64,000 bases of DNA from Winslowiella arboricola (GCF_025527015.1 NZ_JAODIM010000037.1:181831-245830); one strand, 5' to 3'; counted from the first letter of the stretch, positions 1 through 10,696 are shown. The notes: generated from the sequence alone by a model not told the origin. Program-made: numbers and translations.

Positions 1-222
1 ATTCGTCGAATAAATGGTGCCCAGATTCGACTCAATCGCCAGACCACCGGCAAACTCCGCTTTACCCGGAATCGAGTGGCAGGCGCTACAGTCGCCAAGG
101 CGGGAAACATATTCGCCCTGCTTGATTAACTGTGCATTATCCGCCTGCGCATTAGCAACAAAACCCAGTGCCGCCACCAGTGCATTTGCGATAAAAAAAC
201 GTTTAGCATTCATCATTTTCAT
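1..222 (-). CDS. Cytochrome c subunit of GMC-type (gluconate 2-dehydrogenase-like) dehydrogenase, partial
   Basis: Only the first 74 codons are inside the window; the rest lies beyond base 1. A short basic N-terminus is followed by a hydrophobic stretch ending in ANAQA, a typical Sec signal, and then a heme c motif CSACH. In this family the subunit carries three hemes and passes electrons from the flavoprotein to ubiquinone at the periplasmic face. The gene starts 5 bases after the stop of the GMC subunit, so it is the third gene of the same operon. ATG at 222 is used; in-frame ATGs at 216 and 213 are alternatives. The substrate cannot be read from this piece. Confidence 0.85.
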   Translation of the reverse strand, partial: MKMMNAKRFFIANALVAALGFVANAQADNAQLIKQGEYVSRLGDCSACHSIPGKAEFAGGLAIESNLGTIYSTN

Positions 223-227
223 CTCAC

Positions 228-1997
228 TTATGCCTGAACCAATGGACCAGGATTTTTCAGATACTGATCTTTAATCGCCTGCGCCGCCATTAAGGTGATC
301 GCCCCGATAGTATCGGTCGGGTTAGCCTGGAAGTTTTGCGGGAACGCATTACCGCCCGGCACAAACACGTTATGCACGTCCCAGCTCTGCAGATAACGGT
401 TCAGTGCGGAAGTATCCGGCGACTCCCCCATAACCGCACCGCCCACATTATGGGTAGAGACGTATTTGGTCAGATCGAAATGCGCATCCATACCGAGGAA
501 GCTTTCGCTGTAACTGTCAGGGTTCAGCTCTTTGGTGATATCGCCGACGATGCCACGCAGATGCTGTTGCAGTTTCAGTTCATTCGCTTTCCAGTCGAAG
601 GTCATACGCAGCAGCGGATAACCGTACTCATCCTTATAATTAGGATCGAGATCGAGGTAGATATCGCGGTAAGACATACAGGTGGTGGTAATGCTGATCT
701 TCATTGAATGGCCGTACCACTCTTCAAGACCCTCTTTCCAGCCGCCGCCCCAGCCCGGGGTGCCTTTCGGTAATGCGGTGCTGATTGGCGTACCGGTAGC
801 CTGTGAGCTGTGGATTTTCGCACCGCCAATAAAGCCCAGTGACGGACCATCAAAGTTGCCTGGCGAGATATCATTAAACATCTGGCCAGTCGCGCCTGCG
901 GTGGCGAACGGATTGAAGTTCTTATCTTTAAAGAACAGCGTCGAACCGCCGTTACTCAGGAAGGCGTAGTTACGTCCCACCACCCCTTCATTGGTGATCG
1001 GGTTATACGGCTTACCGATACCGGACAGCAGCATCAGACGCACGTTGGCAAACTGGAAGCTGCTCAGCACCACGATCTTCGCTGGCTGGAAGCACTCATT
1101 GCCCTGTTCATCGATATACACCACCCCTTTGGCGGTTTTCTTATCGTCGTGCAGCACCACTTTCATCACGTTGGCGTTAACTTCATAGGAGAAGTTATCC
1201 ATACGCTTCAGCGCATCCATCACCGCGGTTTGCGGCGAAGCCTTTGAGTAGTTCAGGCAGGGATATTTACTGCAGTAACCGCAATAGTTACATGGCGCAA
1301 TCTGGTTACCATACGGATTAGTCCAGGCGCGCGACACACAGGCGGATGGGTTCGGGAACGGATGGTAGCCGAGCTTCTTCGCTGCTTTGACAAACATGGT
1401 GTTATTCAGTGTGTCATCCAGCGCCGGCAGCGGCATTGGATTGGCGCGAGGCCCTTCAAACGGGTCGCCGCCTTCAAGAATCTGACCGCGCAGGTTGCCA
1501 GTGTTACCGGACTGACCGCAGATCATCTCAAACTTTTCGTAATAAGGTTCGATCTCTTCCCAGGTAAACGGGAAATCGCCGATTTCCATCTCTTCCTGCA
1601 GAATGCCCGGCTTATAAGCCTGCTCAGCATACGTTTTCAGTTTCAGATCGATAGGTGTTGGACGGATCAATACTGCCGTCCAGTGCAGACCGGATCCGCC
1701 GACCCCATTACCTGGACAGAAAGCGCCCCATTTGCGCGTCGGTAACGCGGTCTGACTCATATTATGACGCACGGTTACCGCGGCTTCCGCCGGTGTCGCC
1801 ATCACTTTATTACGCACGGCATAAGCATATTCATCCGCCGGTTTCGGGTACGCAAACGCGTCGTAACCACGATCCGGTCCACGCTCCAGCGCACGAACTT
1901 TTAATCCCGCCATTGCCAGCTCGATACTCATCAGCGAGCCAGCCCAACCCAGGCCGACTACGACGACGTCGACTTCTTCTTTATTCACCTGTGCCAT
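228..1997 (-). CDS. GMC oxidoreductase, FAD-binding large subunit of gluconate 2-dehydrogenase-type complex
   Basis: 589 aa. The N-terminal dinucleotide fold has GLGWAG at residues 15-20. A cysteine-rich stretch with C236, C239, C242 and C247 is placed as in dehydrogenases of this family that carry an iron-sulfur cluster. Near the C-terminus the GMC motif THNVGGAVMG and the NPTDTIGA segment are present. Family role: oxidation of a sugar or sugar acid at the periplasmic face, with electrons passed to the cytochrome c subunit encoded next. There is no signal peptide; export would ride on the Tat signal of the small subunit just upstream. ATG 1997 is chosen because AGGG lies 6 bases upstream; an upstream TTG at 2012 has no such support. 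Gluconate as substrate is inferred from the family. Confidence 0.88.
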   Translation of the reverse strand: MAQVNKEEVDVVVVGLGWAGSLMSIELAMAGLKVRALERGPDRGYDAFAYPKPADEYAYAVRNKVMATPAEAAVTVRHNMSQTALPTRKWGAFCPGNGVGGSGLHWTAVLIRPTPIDLKLKTYAEQAYKPGILQEEMEIGDFPFTWEEIEPYYEKFEMICGQSGNTGNLRGQILEGGDPFEGPRANPMPLPALDDTLNNTMFVKAAKKLGYHPFPNPSACVSRAWTNPYGNQIAPCNYCGYCSKYPCLNYSKASPQTAVMDALKRMDNFSYEVNANVMKVVLHDDKKTAKGVVYIDEQGNECFQPAKIVVLSSFQFANVRLMLLSGIGKPYNPITNEGVVGRNYAFLSNGGSTLFFKDKNFNPFATAGATGQMFNDISPGNFDGPSLGFIGGAKIHSSQATGTPISTALPKGTPGWGGGWKEGLEEWYGHSMKISITTTCMSYRDIYLDLDPNYKDEYGYPLLRMTFDWKANELKLQQHLRGIVGDITKELNPDSYSESFLGMDAHFDLTKYVSTHNVGGAVMGESPDTSALNRYLQSWDVHNVFVPGGNAFPQNFQANPTDTIGAITLMAAQAIKDQYLKNPGPLVQA

Positions 1998-2042
1998 TTT
2001 AAACCCTGTCAATTTTCAAAAACGAAATAGTGCTCAAACCGT

Positions 2043-2768
2043 TCAGGCGCGTTCGCCTTTGACACTGACCGGCCCTAATGGATATGGAATGTTGTGCTGC
2101 TTTACCCATTCCAGATAGCTGGCACGTGCGCCCGGGAAGCCAATGGCAATCCATGCTTTCATGCCTTTATTGCCGCCGTACATTGGGTCGGAGAGATAAC
2201 CATGTTTGGTTTCGGACAGCAGTTCACTGAAGAACTGAGAGGCCTTCAGATCGTCAGTTCCCATGCTGGCGAAATCGACGCCGTTTTTCTGTAACTGCGT
2301 CAGCACTGTATCTTTGTCCTGTGCGGACAACTGACTGAAAGGTTTCTGGTATTTCTGCTGGCACCAGCGATCAGTGAGATCGATTCCAGTTTTGAAAATC
2401 TGTTGTGGACGATATGGGATCTGATACCCCATAGTCGCATCTGCATGTGGCTCGAACGGCCCCTGCATATAGATTTCATCGCCCATTTCGGTATGCAACT
2501 GCTGATCGATAAAGATCGGCACATTGGTTTCCAGCGCACCTGGCGCGTTGCCTTTACCGCCTGCGGGGATCAAGCGATCACAGGCGGCCATCACAAACTG
2601 CCACTGTTCAGGGCTAAAAAAGATGGGTTTATAGTCGAGCAGTTCTGGTGCGGCCATTTCTGCAGCCTGGGCGGCAGTCAGACCTTTAAAGATCATGTCG
2701 CTGACCGGCAAAGCCATCAGCGACCCGATTAAAAACTTACGACGGGTAGTTTCTTTTTGAAGGAGCAT
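2043..2768 (-). CDS. Gluconate 2-dehydrogenase subunit 3 family protein (Tat-exported small subunit)
   Basis: 241 aa. The N-terminus has a twin-arginine signal (TRRKFLIGS, hydrophobic stretch, AQAAEM). The mature part is the gluconate dehydrogenase subunit 3 domain, ending with the conserved YGGNKGMKAWIAIGFPGAR block. The small subunit acts as folding and export partner for the GMC subunit. Gene order small-large-cytochrome is identical to the second operon at 8166-12019, so the two operons are paralogous. The promoter would lie in the 510-base gap upstream, which contains two Fur-like boxes. Confidence 0.88.
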   Translation of the reverse strand: MLLQKETTRRKFLIGSLMALPVSDMIFKGLTAAQAAEMAAPELLDYKPIFFSPEQWQFVMAACDRLIPAGGKGNAPGALETNVPIFIDQQLHTEMGDEIYMQGPFEPHADATMGYQIPYRPQQIFKTGIDLTDRWCQQKYQKPFSQLSAQDKDTVLTQLQKNGVDFASMGTDDLKASQFFSELLSETKHGYLSDPMYGGNKGMKAWIAIGFPGARASYLEWVKQHNIPYPLGPVSVKGERA

Positions 2769-3071
2769 AGCATTACGACTCTCACATGCTTAAAGGTAAC
2801 AAGGAAGTTAATAATTAGTTATCGGCCTGGATTCTGATAATCATATAGACACACATATTTCAAAGTGTAAAAAAGATAGTTATTATGTGTTTAGTTTAAT
2901 TTCGTTCAATAACTGATAATTTTCTTCGTGGCAATAACCTGTTGTAAGCAATAAGAAAGCCCTCAAAACAGTAATGTTATGCTAAATAAGGCGCGATTTA
3001 CCTTAGCGTCCACCAGATATAATTCCCTTAAGTGACTGTCATTAAAATGAACTTATAAAAACAATTATATT

Positions 3072-3086
3072 TGATAATGATTATTA
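3072..3086. promoter_or_regulatory. Fur-box-like site 1
   Basis: TGATAATGATTATTA fits the 7-1-7 Fur model (TGATAAT-N-ATTATCA) with one mismatch. The core ATAAT-G-ATTAT is a perfect inverted repeat. It lies about 200 bases upstream of the cupin gene and about 300 upstream of the dehydrogenase operon. Which gene it controls is not visible. Confidence 0.5.
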
Positions 3087-3120
3087 TTTAATTTTATTGC
3101 GCAAATACCACACAAAAATA

Positions 3121-3135
3121 TGATAATGATTATTG
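3121..3135. promoter_or_regulatory. Fur-box-like site 2
   Basis: TGATAATGATTATTG repeats the core of site 1 exactly, 49 bases downstream. Two matching cores in one promoter region are unlikely to be chance, although the region is AT-rich. Confidence 0.5.
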
Positions 3136-3281
3136 TTCAATATAAATCCGTTATATTTTCTGTGATGGGTTATGAATTTGGCTCATAAGGTCTGTCTGTT
3201 ATCGTCGATAGTCACGGCGGCAATATCCACTATGATTACCCCTCAGGATTTATCTCTGCTGCTTACCAACGAGGAACGAAT

Positions 3282-3680
3282 ATGATTGATATTACCAAAA
3301 GTGGCGCCAAACCGGCCGTCGACGGCCCGGAAAGCTGGTTTACCGGCGCGGTGAAAATTAACGCACCTTTTCAGGCGACCGAGCCAGCACGTGTCGGCGG
3401 CGCGACCGTCTCATTCCAGCCCGGCGCGCGTACCGCGTGGCATACCCATCCGCTTGGGCAAACGCTGATTGTACTGGAAGGTGAAGGTCTGGTGCAGGAG
3501 TGGGGCAAAGCGGCACAGGTGATCACTACAGGCGATATCGTCTGGATCCGTCCGGGCGTAAAACACTGGCACGGTGCCGCTGCCAGCAGTGCGATGACCC
3601 ACCTTGCCATTGCTGAATCGCTGGATGGCAAAGCGGTCGACTGGCTGGAACATGTCAGCGACGAGCAGTATCAGCAGTAA
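3282..3680 (+). CDS. Cupin-domain protein of the (R)-hydroxynitrile lyase-like family
   Basis: 132 aa, single cupin. Metal ligands are in the usual order: H54, H56 and Q60 in WHTHPLGQ, and H95 in PGVKHWHG. The sequence pattern (ARTAWHTHPLGQTLIV, VWIRPGVKHWHGA, MTHLAIAE, DGKAVDWLEHVSDEQY) closely resembles, from memory, small manganese cupins shown to act as hydroxynitrile lyases. Activity on cyanohydrins is often incidental in this family, so the physiological reaction is open. The start has a GAGG Shine-Dalgarno 7 bases upstream. Possible Fur control is suggested by the two boxes upstream. Confidence 0.8.
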   Translation: MIDITKSGAKPAVDGPESWFTGAVKINAPFQATEPARVGGATVSFQPGARTAWHTHPLGQTLIVLEGEGLVQEWGKAAQVITTGDIVWIRPGVKHWHGAAASSAMTHLAIAESLDGKAVDWLEHVSDEQYQQ

Positions 3681-3929
3681 ATAATAGCGTGTGAAATCCG
3701 GAGTCGGGGTCGGGGCAATAAACGTTAATAATCTGCAATTGCGACTGGATGCCGCGATTGCAGGATTAATACCAACGCTTGTTAATAAGCCTGTTCACTT
3801 TCCACCATGCCTGTCGATTGTAGTGGCATACTGAATTTGGCCAGTGAAATATAGCCTGTCAAGCTGAGGTTTAAAGGTGACGCAATTGATCATATTTCGG
3901 CCTTCAGGCTTATATGATAGAGTTCACCC

Positions 3930-4844
3930 ATGTCAACCCGGATGACAGGAGCCACGGAATGGGTACCCCCCCCCACGCCGCATGATGCGGTATTTAAACA
4001 GTTTCTCTCTCACCCCGACACCGCCAGGGATTTCCTGCAAATTCACCTGCCGCCGGCACTATTGCAGGACTGCAATCTGGATACCCTTCACCTGGAACCA
4101 TGTAGCTTTGTGGAGAAGAATCTGCGGGCGTTCTATGCCGATGTGCTGTATTCGGTGCAGACTGATAGCGGGGAAGGGTATATCTACTGCCTGATTGAGC
4201 ACCAGAGTTCACCCGATAAAAATATGCCCTTCAGGTTAATGCGTTACGCTTTTGGTGCTATGCAGCGCCACCTTGATTACGGTCATGAACGCCTGCCGCT
4301 GGTGATTCCGATTCTGTTTTACCATGGCAATATCAGCCCCTATCCTTATCCGATGAACTGGCTGCAGACCTTTGATGACCCGGAACGGGCAGGCCAGCTC
4401 TACAGCGGTGACTTTCCGCTGGTGGACATTACCACAATCCCCGACGAAGAAATTATGCAGCACCGTGGAGTGGCGCTGCTGGAGTATCTGCATAAGCACA
4501 GCCGCCAGCGCGATCTGTTGCTGATGCTGGAGCCGCTGGCAACGCTGATTAAAGGCGATTACACTACAAGGGATCAGTTAATTGCGGCGATGAACTATAT
4601 GCTGCAGGTGGGTGAAACAGCTGATCCAAAATCATTTATGCGGGCGCTGGCAGAGCGCACGGGTCAATATGAGGAACTGATGATGACAGCTGCAGAAAAG
4701 CTTAGACAGGAAGGGCGTCAGGAAGAGCGTCTGCAAACAAAATTGGAAATTGCCCGCAAGATGCTCTCTGAGGGTCTGGATACAGGGAAAATCATGAAAA
4801 TGACAGGGCTGACGGAAGAAGAGCTGAACCGGATACGCCACTAA
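3930..4844 (+). CDS. Rpn family recombination-promoting nuclease / putative transposase (YhgA-like)
   Basis: 304 aa, the usual length for the family. The N-terminal TPHDAVFKQFLSHPDTARDFL is the family signature. A PD-(D/E)XK-type core follows: D71 in FYADVLYSV and E90-x-Q92 in LIEHQSS. The C-terminus is a charged helical tail (EEGRQEER-type, then a MTGLTEEELNRIR motif). Known members are DNA endonucleases that raise RecA-independent recombination. The gene stands alone. A run of nine C bases near codon 13 is unusual and is listed separately. Confidence 0.85.
   Translation: MSTRMTGATEWVPPPTPHDAVFKQFLSHPDTARDFLQIHLPPALLQDCNLDTLHLEPCSFVEKNLRAFYADVLYSVQTDSGEGYIYCLIEHQSSPDKNMPFRLMRYAFGAMQRHLDYGHERLPLVIPILFYHGNISPYPYPMNWLQTFDDPERAGQLYSGDFPLVDITTIPDEEIMQHRGVALLEYLHKHSRQRDLLLMLEPLATLIKGDYTTRDQLIAAMNYMLQVGETADPKSFMRALAERTGQYEELMMTAAEKLRQEGRQEERLQTKLEIARKMLSEGLDTGKIMKMTGLTEEELNRIRH
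3966..3974 (+). repeat. C9 homopolymer inside the Rpn gene
   Basis: Nine consecutive C bases encode the prolines at codons 13-15. Gain or loss of one base would shift the frame near the N-terminus, before the catalytic core. Tracts of this length can be slippage-prone. Confidence 0.7.
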
Positions 4845-4947
4845 CCTGTAACAGACCAGACTGCCATCCGCAGCGATATGTGCCTCTATTCTGAACCACA
4901 TCAAAGTGGGGGGCAGATTGGGGGCTTTTTTAGTGGGCTCGCTAAAA

Positions 4948-5100
4948 TTAATCAGATAAAATCAGACGATTACATGGTGAGGCTTGTCCCGCCCCGCCCA
5001 TAAACCGATTCATTGTCGTCTCTGACTCTGTCACTGTTTTATCAGAGAGAACTGCGGCAAGCTGAACCGGAGACATCACGATTTTTATTCCATCATTCAT
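4948..5100 (-). pseudogene. Truncated N-terminal remnant of a larger secreted-toxin-like protein
   Basis: A 50-codon frame with ATG at 5100 and TGAGG 8 bases upstream. It reads MNDGIKIVMSPVQLAAVLSD, then KTVTESETTMNRF, then a short unrelated tail and stop. From memory, this opening is the N-terminus of a family of much longer enterobacterial proteins seen near toxin or secretion loci; here the rest is missing. The call of a remnant rests on this recollection, so confidence is modest. It could also be a genuine short protein. Confidence 0.4.
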
Positions 5101-5236
5101 AATGAAACCTCATATGAGTAAAATCTAAGCGGTTAGATTGTATCCACTTTTACGGCTTTTATCTCCACCAACAGTAAGAAAAAAAGATTTCAGAAAAATT
5201 GTCCCCTTGTTCAACTTTAATTTTTATTGTTTTGTA

Positions 5237-6690
<1,454 letters not shown>

Positions 6691-7710
6691 TTACAGATGG
6701 TTTTCAGCGGTAATTAATCTGAAATCGACTTTCCCGCTCAGATAGACATCCGGCACTTCATCTTTTTCCAGTTTACGCAGCACAATATCCAGCGCCAGCT
6801 GAGCATGCTGGCGGGCATGCTGATCGAGCACAAAACTGACCGCGTCCTCGGTTAATAAACGCCGGGTTACAGTATAAAGTTCATGGGTAATATAAATGCA
6901 TTGACCCAATAAATGATGGTGCGCGAGTATTTCGCTAATTCCGCTATTCCCGGAGCCGGTATTATATATTCCCACCACATTATCGCTGTTCTGCAGATAT
7001 GTATTTAATAGCTGCTGAATTTTTTCTCGCTGGTCCTGCCCCACTAATACTTCGCGTAAAATAACAGCGGGGAAACGCTGCTGAATAACCTGGCGAAAAC
7101 CCGCAATACGCTGACGGTGAGCGGTATAATCAATATTGCCGCTGACCATAATAACCTCTCCGGGCTGTTGCAGGGTTCTGCCCATTAACAGGCCGGCGGT
7201 ACGACCCGCCTGCAACTGATTAATCCCGACATGGCATAAGCGACTGGCACCGGGCAGATCGGTCACGATGGTGATCACCGGTACCCCTCTGCTGTGACAC
7301 AACGCCAGCGCGGCATACACCGCAGGATGGTCGTGGGCAAAGACAATAATTGCGTCACGCTTTTCGCTGCATTTCTCGATATGGCGCGCCAGTTTATGCG
7401 GATCATCCTCAGAAATCAGCGTGCGGCTCAGCCTGACTCGCTGATAACCTAATATGCTGCCTGCCTCACTGAAATCCTGCGCCAGGCGGGTAAAAAAGAA
7501 GGAGCCATTGGCGCTGAGGATCACTTCAATATGCCAGGGATGCTTATACTCATCAGGCAGGATCCGTTTCAGACCCAGCTCGCGCACCGCCTGCAGCACT
7601 TTACGCGCCGTCTCAGGCGAAACGCCGCCGCGCTCATTAAGTACCCGGTCTACCGTTGCCACACCGACGCCCGCCATTTGCGCCAGCATCTCAAGGGTGA
7701 GCTTTTTCAT
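6691..7710 (-). CDS. LacI family transcriptional regulator
   Basis: 339 aa. The N-terminal LacI helix-turn-helix is clear (LTLEMLAQMAGVGVATVDRVLNERGGVSPETARKV split over residues 4-38, with the VATVDRVLN recognition helix). The remainder is a periplasmic-binding-protein-like effector domain. GGAGC precedes the ATG. It is transcribed away from the GMC dehydrogenase operon at 8166, so a sugar or sugar-acid ligand and control of that operon are likely but inferred. Confidence 0.88.
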   Translation of the reverse strand: MKKLTLEMLAQMAGVGVATVDRVLNERGGVSPETARKVLQAVRELGLKRILPDEYKHPWHIEVILSANGSFFFTRLAQDFSEAGSILGYQRVRLSRTLISEDDPHKLARHIEKCSEKRDAIIVFAHDHPAVYAALALCHSRGVPVITIVTDLPGASRLCHVGINQLQAGRTAGLLMGRTLQQPGEVIMVSGNIDYTAHRQRIAGFRQVIQQRFPAVILREVLVGQDQREKIQQLLNTYLQNSDNVVGIYNTGSGNSGISEILAHHHLLGQCIYITHELYTVTRRLLTEDAVSFVLDQHARQHAQLALDIVLRKLEKDEVPDVYLSGKVDFRLITAENHL

Positions 7711-8165
7711 GGTTGCTCCACAGTGCTAAATCTGTTGAAAAGGTCGTACAGCGCTGCATTATGCGGAGCGGAGGGATTCCCGCAAGGCGGCAATTGTTGC
7801 AAAAAACCACCGCCTGCCCTCTGATTACCAGGTCGTTAATAACGGCAATTAAATAAATCCACCAGTTAAAAAATAGCCACAGGTCAGATGATGGAAAACC
7901 ATCAACGTAAAAGTACCCTTTTTTCGTGGGAGTATTTATCATAGCGCGAATGTTATTTTTTTATTAATTATTTTAATTAGATGTAAATAAACACTCTCAC
8001 CTCGGGTTTCAGGGCGTAACAAACAAGCCTGACCTGCATTCATTTTTGCATCAATTTGCCGAACCGAGATAACGGGCTGATTAATTCAGCCTGAGATAAC
8101 TGCACCCTTTTTATGGCAGCGCTGTTTCAGCGCAGAAGCACTTTATTTAAATACAGGGAAATTTG
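7711..8165. other. Divergent promoter region between LacI regulator and dehydrogenase operon
   Basis: 455 bases without a gene. It must hold the promoters of both divergent units. I looked for a clear LacI-type palindrome and did not find a convincing one. Confidence 0.5.
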
Positions 8166-8882
8166 ATGAAACGAAGACAATTCCTCACCTCGTTCGCGGC
8201 TATCGGACTGGCGTCATCGTTGCCGGTAGCGAAAGCAGCGGAAGTCAGCGGTGGACAACCGTTTGAGCCGGGAAAAATCGTCACCCCGCCCGCGCCGCCA
8301 AAAACCGGCGGACGACAATATCTCACCGCCCATGAGTTCGCCACGGTCGGCGCAATTGCCGAGCGCTTTATCCCCGCCGATGAGTTAAGCATCAGCGGCA
8401 AGCAGGCGGGCTGCGCCACCTTTATTGACCGTCAGTTAGCCGGCGATTATGGCAATGCCGTGGCGATCTACCGTCTCGGACGTTTTGTTAAAGGCACGCC
8501 GGAACAGGGGATGCAATCGCCGCTGACGCCCGCCCAGCGTTATCGCCTCGGCCTGGCGGCACTGGATGTCGCCACTCAGCAACAGTTCGGCAAGGATTTT
8601 GTCCAGCTCGATGGCGAGCAACAGGACAGGCTACTGCATGCGATGGAAGCCAGCCAGCTCGATCTCGGTGCTGACGTTGAAACCAAAGTGTTCTTCGAGC
8701 TGCTGCTGCAAAACGTACGTGAAGGCTTTCTCTCCGACCCGCTGTACGGAGGCAATAAAGGCATGGCCAGCTGGAAAATGATCGGCTTCCCCGGTGCGCG
8801 CTATGACTTCCGCGATCTGCTCAGCAAAAAAGGGCAGAAGCTACATATCATTCCTACCAGCATGATTGATAACACTCTCTGA
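8166..8882 (+). CDS. Gluconate 2-dehydrogenase subunit 3 family protein (Tat-exported small subunit, second operon)
   Basis: 238 aa. Tat signal KRRQFLTSFAAIGLASS ending in AKAAEV, then the subunit 3 domain with the same C-terminal YGGNKGMASWKMIGFPGARYDF block as the paralogue at 2043. ATG 8166 has AGGG 7 bases upstream; the preceding TTG is not needed. First gene of a three-gene operon with the GMC subunit and a cytochrome c. It should pair with and export the downstream flavoprotein. Confidence 0.88.
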   Translation: MKRRQFLTSFAAIGLASSLPVAKAAEVSGGQPFEPGKIVTPPAPPKTGGRQYLTAHEFATVGAIAERFIPADELSISGKQAGCATFIDRQLAGDYGNAVAIYRLGRFVKGTPEQGMQSPLTPAQRYRLGLAALDVATQQQFGKDFVQLDGEQQDRLLHAMEASQLDLGADVETKVFFELLLQNVREGFLSDPLYGGNKGMASWKMIGFPGARYDFRDLLSKKGQKLHIIPTSMIDNTL

Positions 8883-8922
8883 GCTGGCACTTTAAGTAAT
8901 TGAGCGATAACGAGTTTTAATA

Positions 8923-10695
8923 ATGAAAAATGTCCGTCCAAAAGCTGATGTCGTCACTGTCGGCCTGGGGTGGTGTGGCTCTTTGATCGCCGAAGAGCTG
9001 ACACGCGCAGGTTTAAATGTCGTTGCCATTGAGCGCGGCCCGTGGTTTGAAACCGCAACTGATTTCCCCCCCTCGATTGATACCGATGAACTGCGCTGGG
9101 ATACGCGCCGCAGTATGCTGCTGCCCCCGGCGGTCGAAACCACCACCTTCCGCAATTCAATTCAGGAAACCGCGCTGCCGTCCCGCGACTGGAACCTGAA
9201 TGAGCTGGGTTATAACGTCGGCGGTTCTGGTACGCACTGGGCCGGTATGGCATGGCGCTTTACCCCGTTTGATTTGCAGCCCTACACCCAGACCGTTGAA
9301 CGCTACGGCAAACAGAAGATCGCCAAAGGATTGATCCTGCAGGACTGGGGCGTCACTTATGATGAACTGGAGCCTTTTTACGACCGCTTTGAGAAAATTG
9401 CCGGTGTTTCCGGTAAAGCCGGCAAGTTAAATGGCGAAATCATTCCCGATGGCAACCCGTACGAAGGCAATCGCAGCAGCGAATATCCGCTCCCGCCGCT
9501 GGAGGGTATGCGCCTGACCGATCTGTTCCGCGATGCCGCGAAATCCCTTGGTCAGAAACCGTTTATGGTGCCTGCCGGCCAGGCGTCACGCGCTTATGTA
9601 AATCCGCTGGGCGTGCGTATGGGGCCATGCACCTACTGTGGCTACTGCCTGTATTACGGTTGCGGCAACTTCTCCAAATCCAGCCCGAATGCCTGCGTGA
9701 TCCCGGCGCTGATGCAGCGCGAGAACTTTACTGTGCTCACCGATTCCGCGGTGGTCAGAGTGAACAAAGCGGCAGATGGCAAAACCGCCACCGGCGTGAC
9801 CTATATCGACCGTAATCAGCAGCAGTGGGAACAGCCTGCGGATATGGTGATTTTATCAGCGTTCCAGATGCAAAACGTGCGTCTGCTGCTGCTGTCGAAA
9901 ATCGGCCAGCCCTATGATCCGGTCAGCAAAACCGGCGTTGTCGGGCGCGCCTACAGTTTTCAGACGGTGTCTGGCGCCAGCCTGTTCTTCGAAGATGAAA
10001 ATCTGAATCAGTTTATTGGCGCTGGCGCCCTCTCGCAGCAGGTTGATGACTTTAACGGCGATAACTTCGACCACAGCGAGCTCGACTTTATTGGCGGCGC
10101 CGGCATCCTGGTGGTGGCGCGCGGCGCGCGGCCGATTGGCAACGCCGATGCGCTGCCGCCGGGTACGCCACGCTGGGGCAAAGCGTGGAAAAAAGCCTAT
10201 ACCCACGCCTTCCAGAACGGCACCTTTATCTTTGGTCAGGGCACCAGCTTTTCACACGAAGATTATTATCTCGATCTTGATCCTGAGTACAAAGATGACA
10301 ACGGTAATGCGCTGCTGCGCGTCACCTTTGACTATAACGAGAACGACCGCCGCTCCGCGAAATTTATCGAAGAGAAAAGCGTCGAAATCGGCAAAGCGAT
10401 GGGGGCGAAAATCGTTATCGGCACCAACTCCGCCGCCGGTAAATATTCGCCGTATAACTTTGCCAGCGACCACACCATTGGCGGTGCGGTAATGGGCGTC
10501 GATCCGGCCACCAGTGTGGTTAATCGCTATCAGCAGAGCTGGGACATGCACAACCTGTTTGTCCTTGGCGCCTCGTCGTTCCCCAATAATGCCGGATATA
10601 ACCCGACGGGCACCATTGGCGCGCTAAGTCTCTGGACAGCGAAAGCGATTATTGAGCAGTACGTGAAAAACCCTGGTCCACTGGTGAAGGTGTGA
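8923..10695 (+). CDS. GMC oxidoreductase, FAD-binding large subunit (second sugar-acid dehydrogenase)
   Basis: 590 aa. FAD-fold motif GLGWCG at residues 14-19. The cysteine-rich motif C236, C239, C242, C247 is at exactly the same positions as in the paralogue at 228. C-terminal DHTIGGAVMG and NPTGTIGALSL segments match the GMC active-site region. It should oxidise a sugar or keto-acid in the periplasm. Given that two such complexes coexist with a glucose dehydrogenase, one could act on gluconate and the other on 2-ketogluconate; the sequence does not say which. Confidence 0.88.
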   Translation: MKNVRPKADVVTVGLGWCGSLIAEELTRAGLNVVAIERGPWFETATDFPPSIDTDELRWDTRRSMLLPPAVETTTFRNSIQETALPSRDWNLNELGYNVGGSGTHWAGMAWRFTPFDLQPYTQTVERYGKQKIAKGLILQDWGVTYDELEPFYDRFEKIAGVSGKAGKLNGEIIPDGNPYEGNRSSEYPLPPLEGMRLTDLFRDAAKSLGQKPFMVPAGQASRAYVNPLGVRMGPCTYCGYCLYYGCGNFSKSSPNACVIPALMQRENFTVLTDSAVVRVNKAADGKTATGVTYIDRNQQQWEQPADMVILSAFQMQNVRLLLLSKIGQPYDPVSKTGVVGRAYSFQTVSGASLFFEDENLNQFIGAGALSQQVDDFNGDNFDHSELDFIGGAGILVVARGARPIGNADALPPGTPRWGKAWKKAYTHAFQNGTFIFGQGTSFSHEDYYLDLDPEYKDDNGNALLRVTFDYNENDRRSAKFIEEKSVEIGKAMGAKIVIGTNSAAGKYSPYNFASDHTIGGAVMGVDPATSVVNRYQQSWDMHNLFVLGASSFPNNAGYNPTGTIGALSLWTAKAIIEQYVKNPGPLVKV

Positions 10696-10696
10696 A

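Larger units (their letters stand above)
2769..3281. other. AT-rich divergent intergenic region
   Basis: 513 bases without a convincing ORF between the minus-strand dehydrogenase operon and the plus-strand cupin gene. It is clearly AT-rich and carries two copies of a GATAATGATTATT motif, listed separately. No RNA gene was recognised. Confidence 0.6.
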
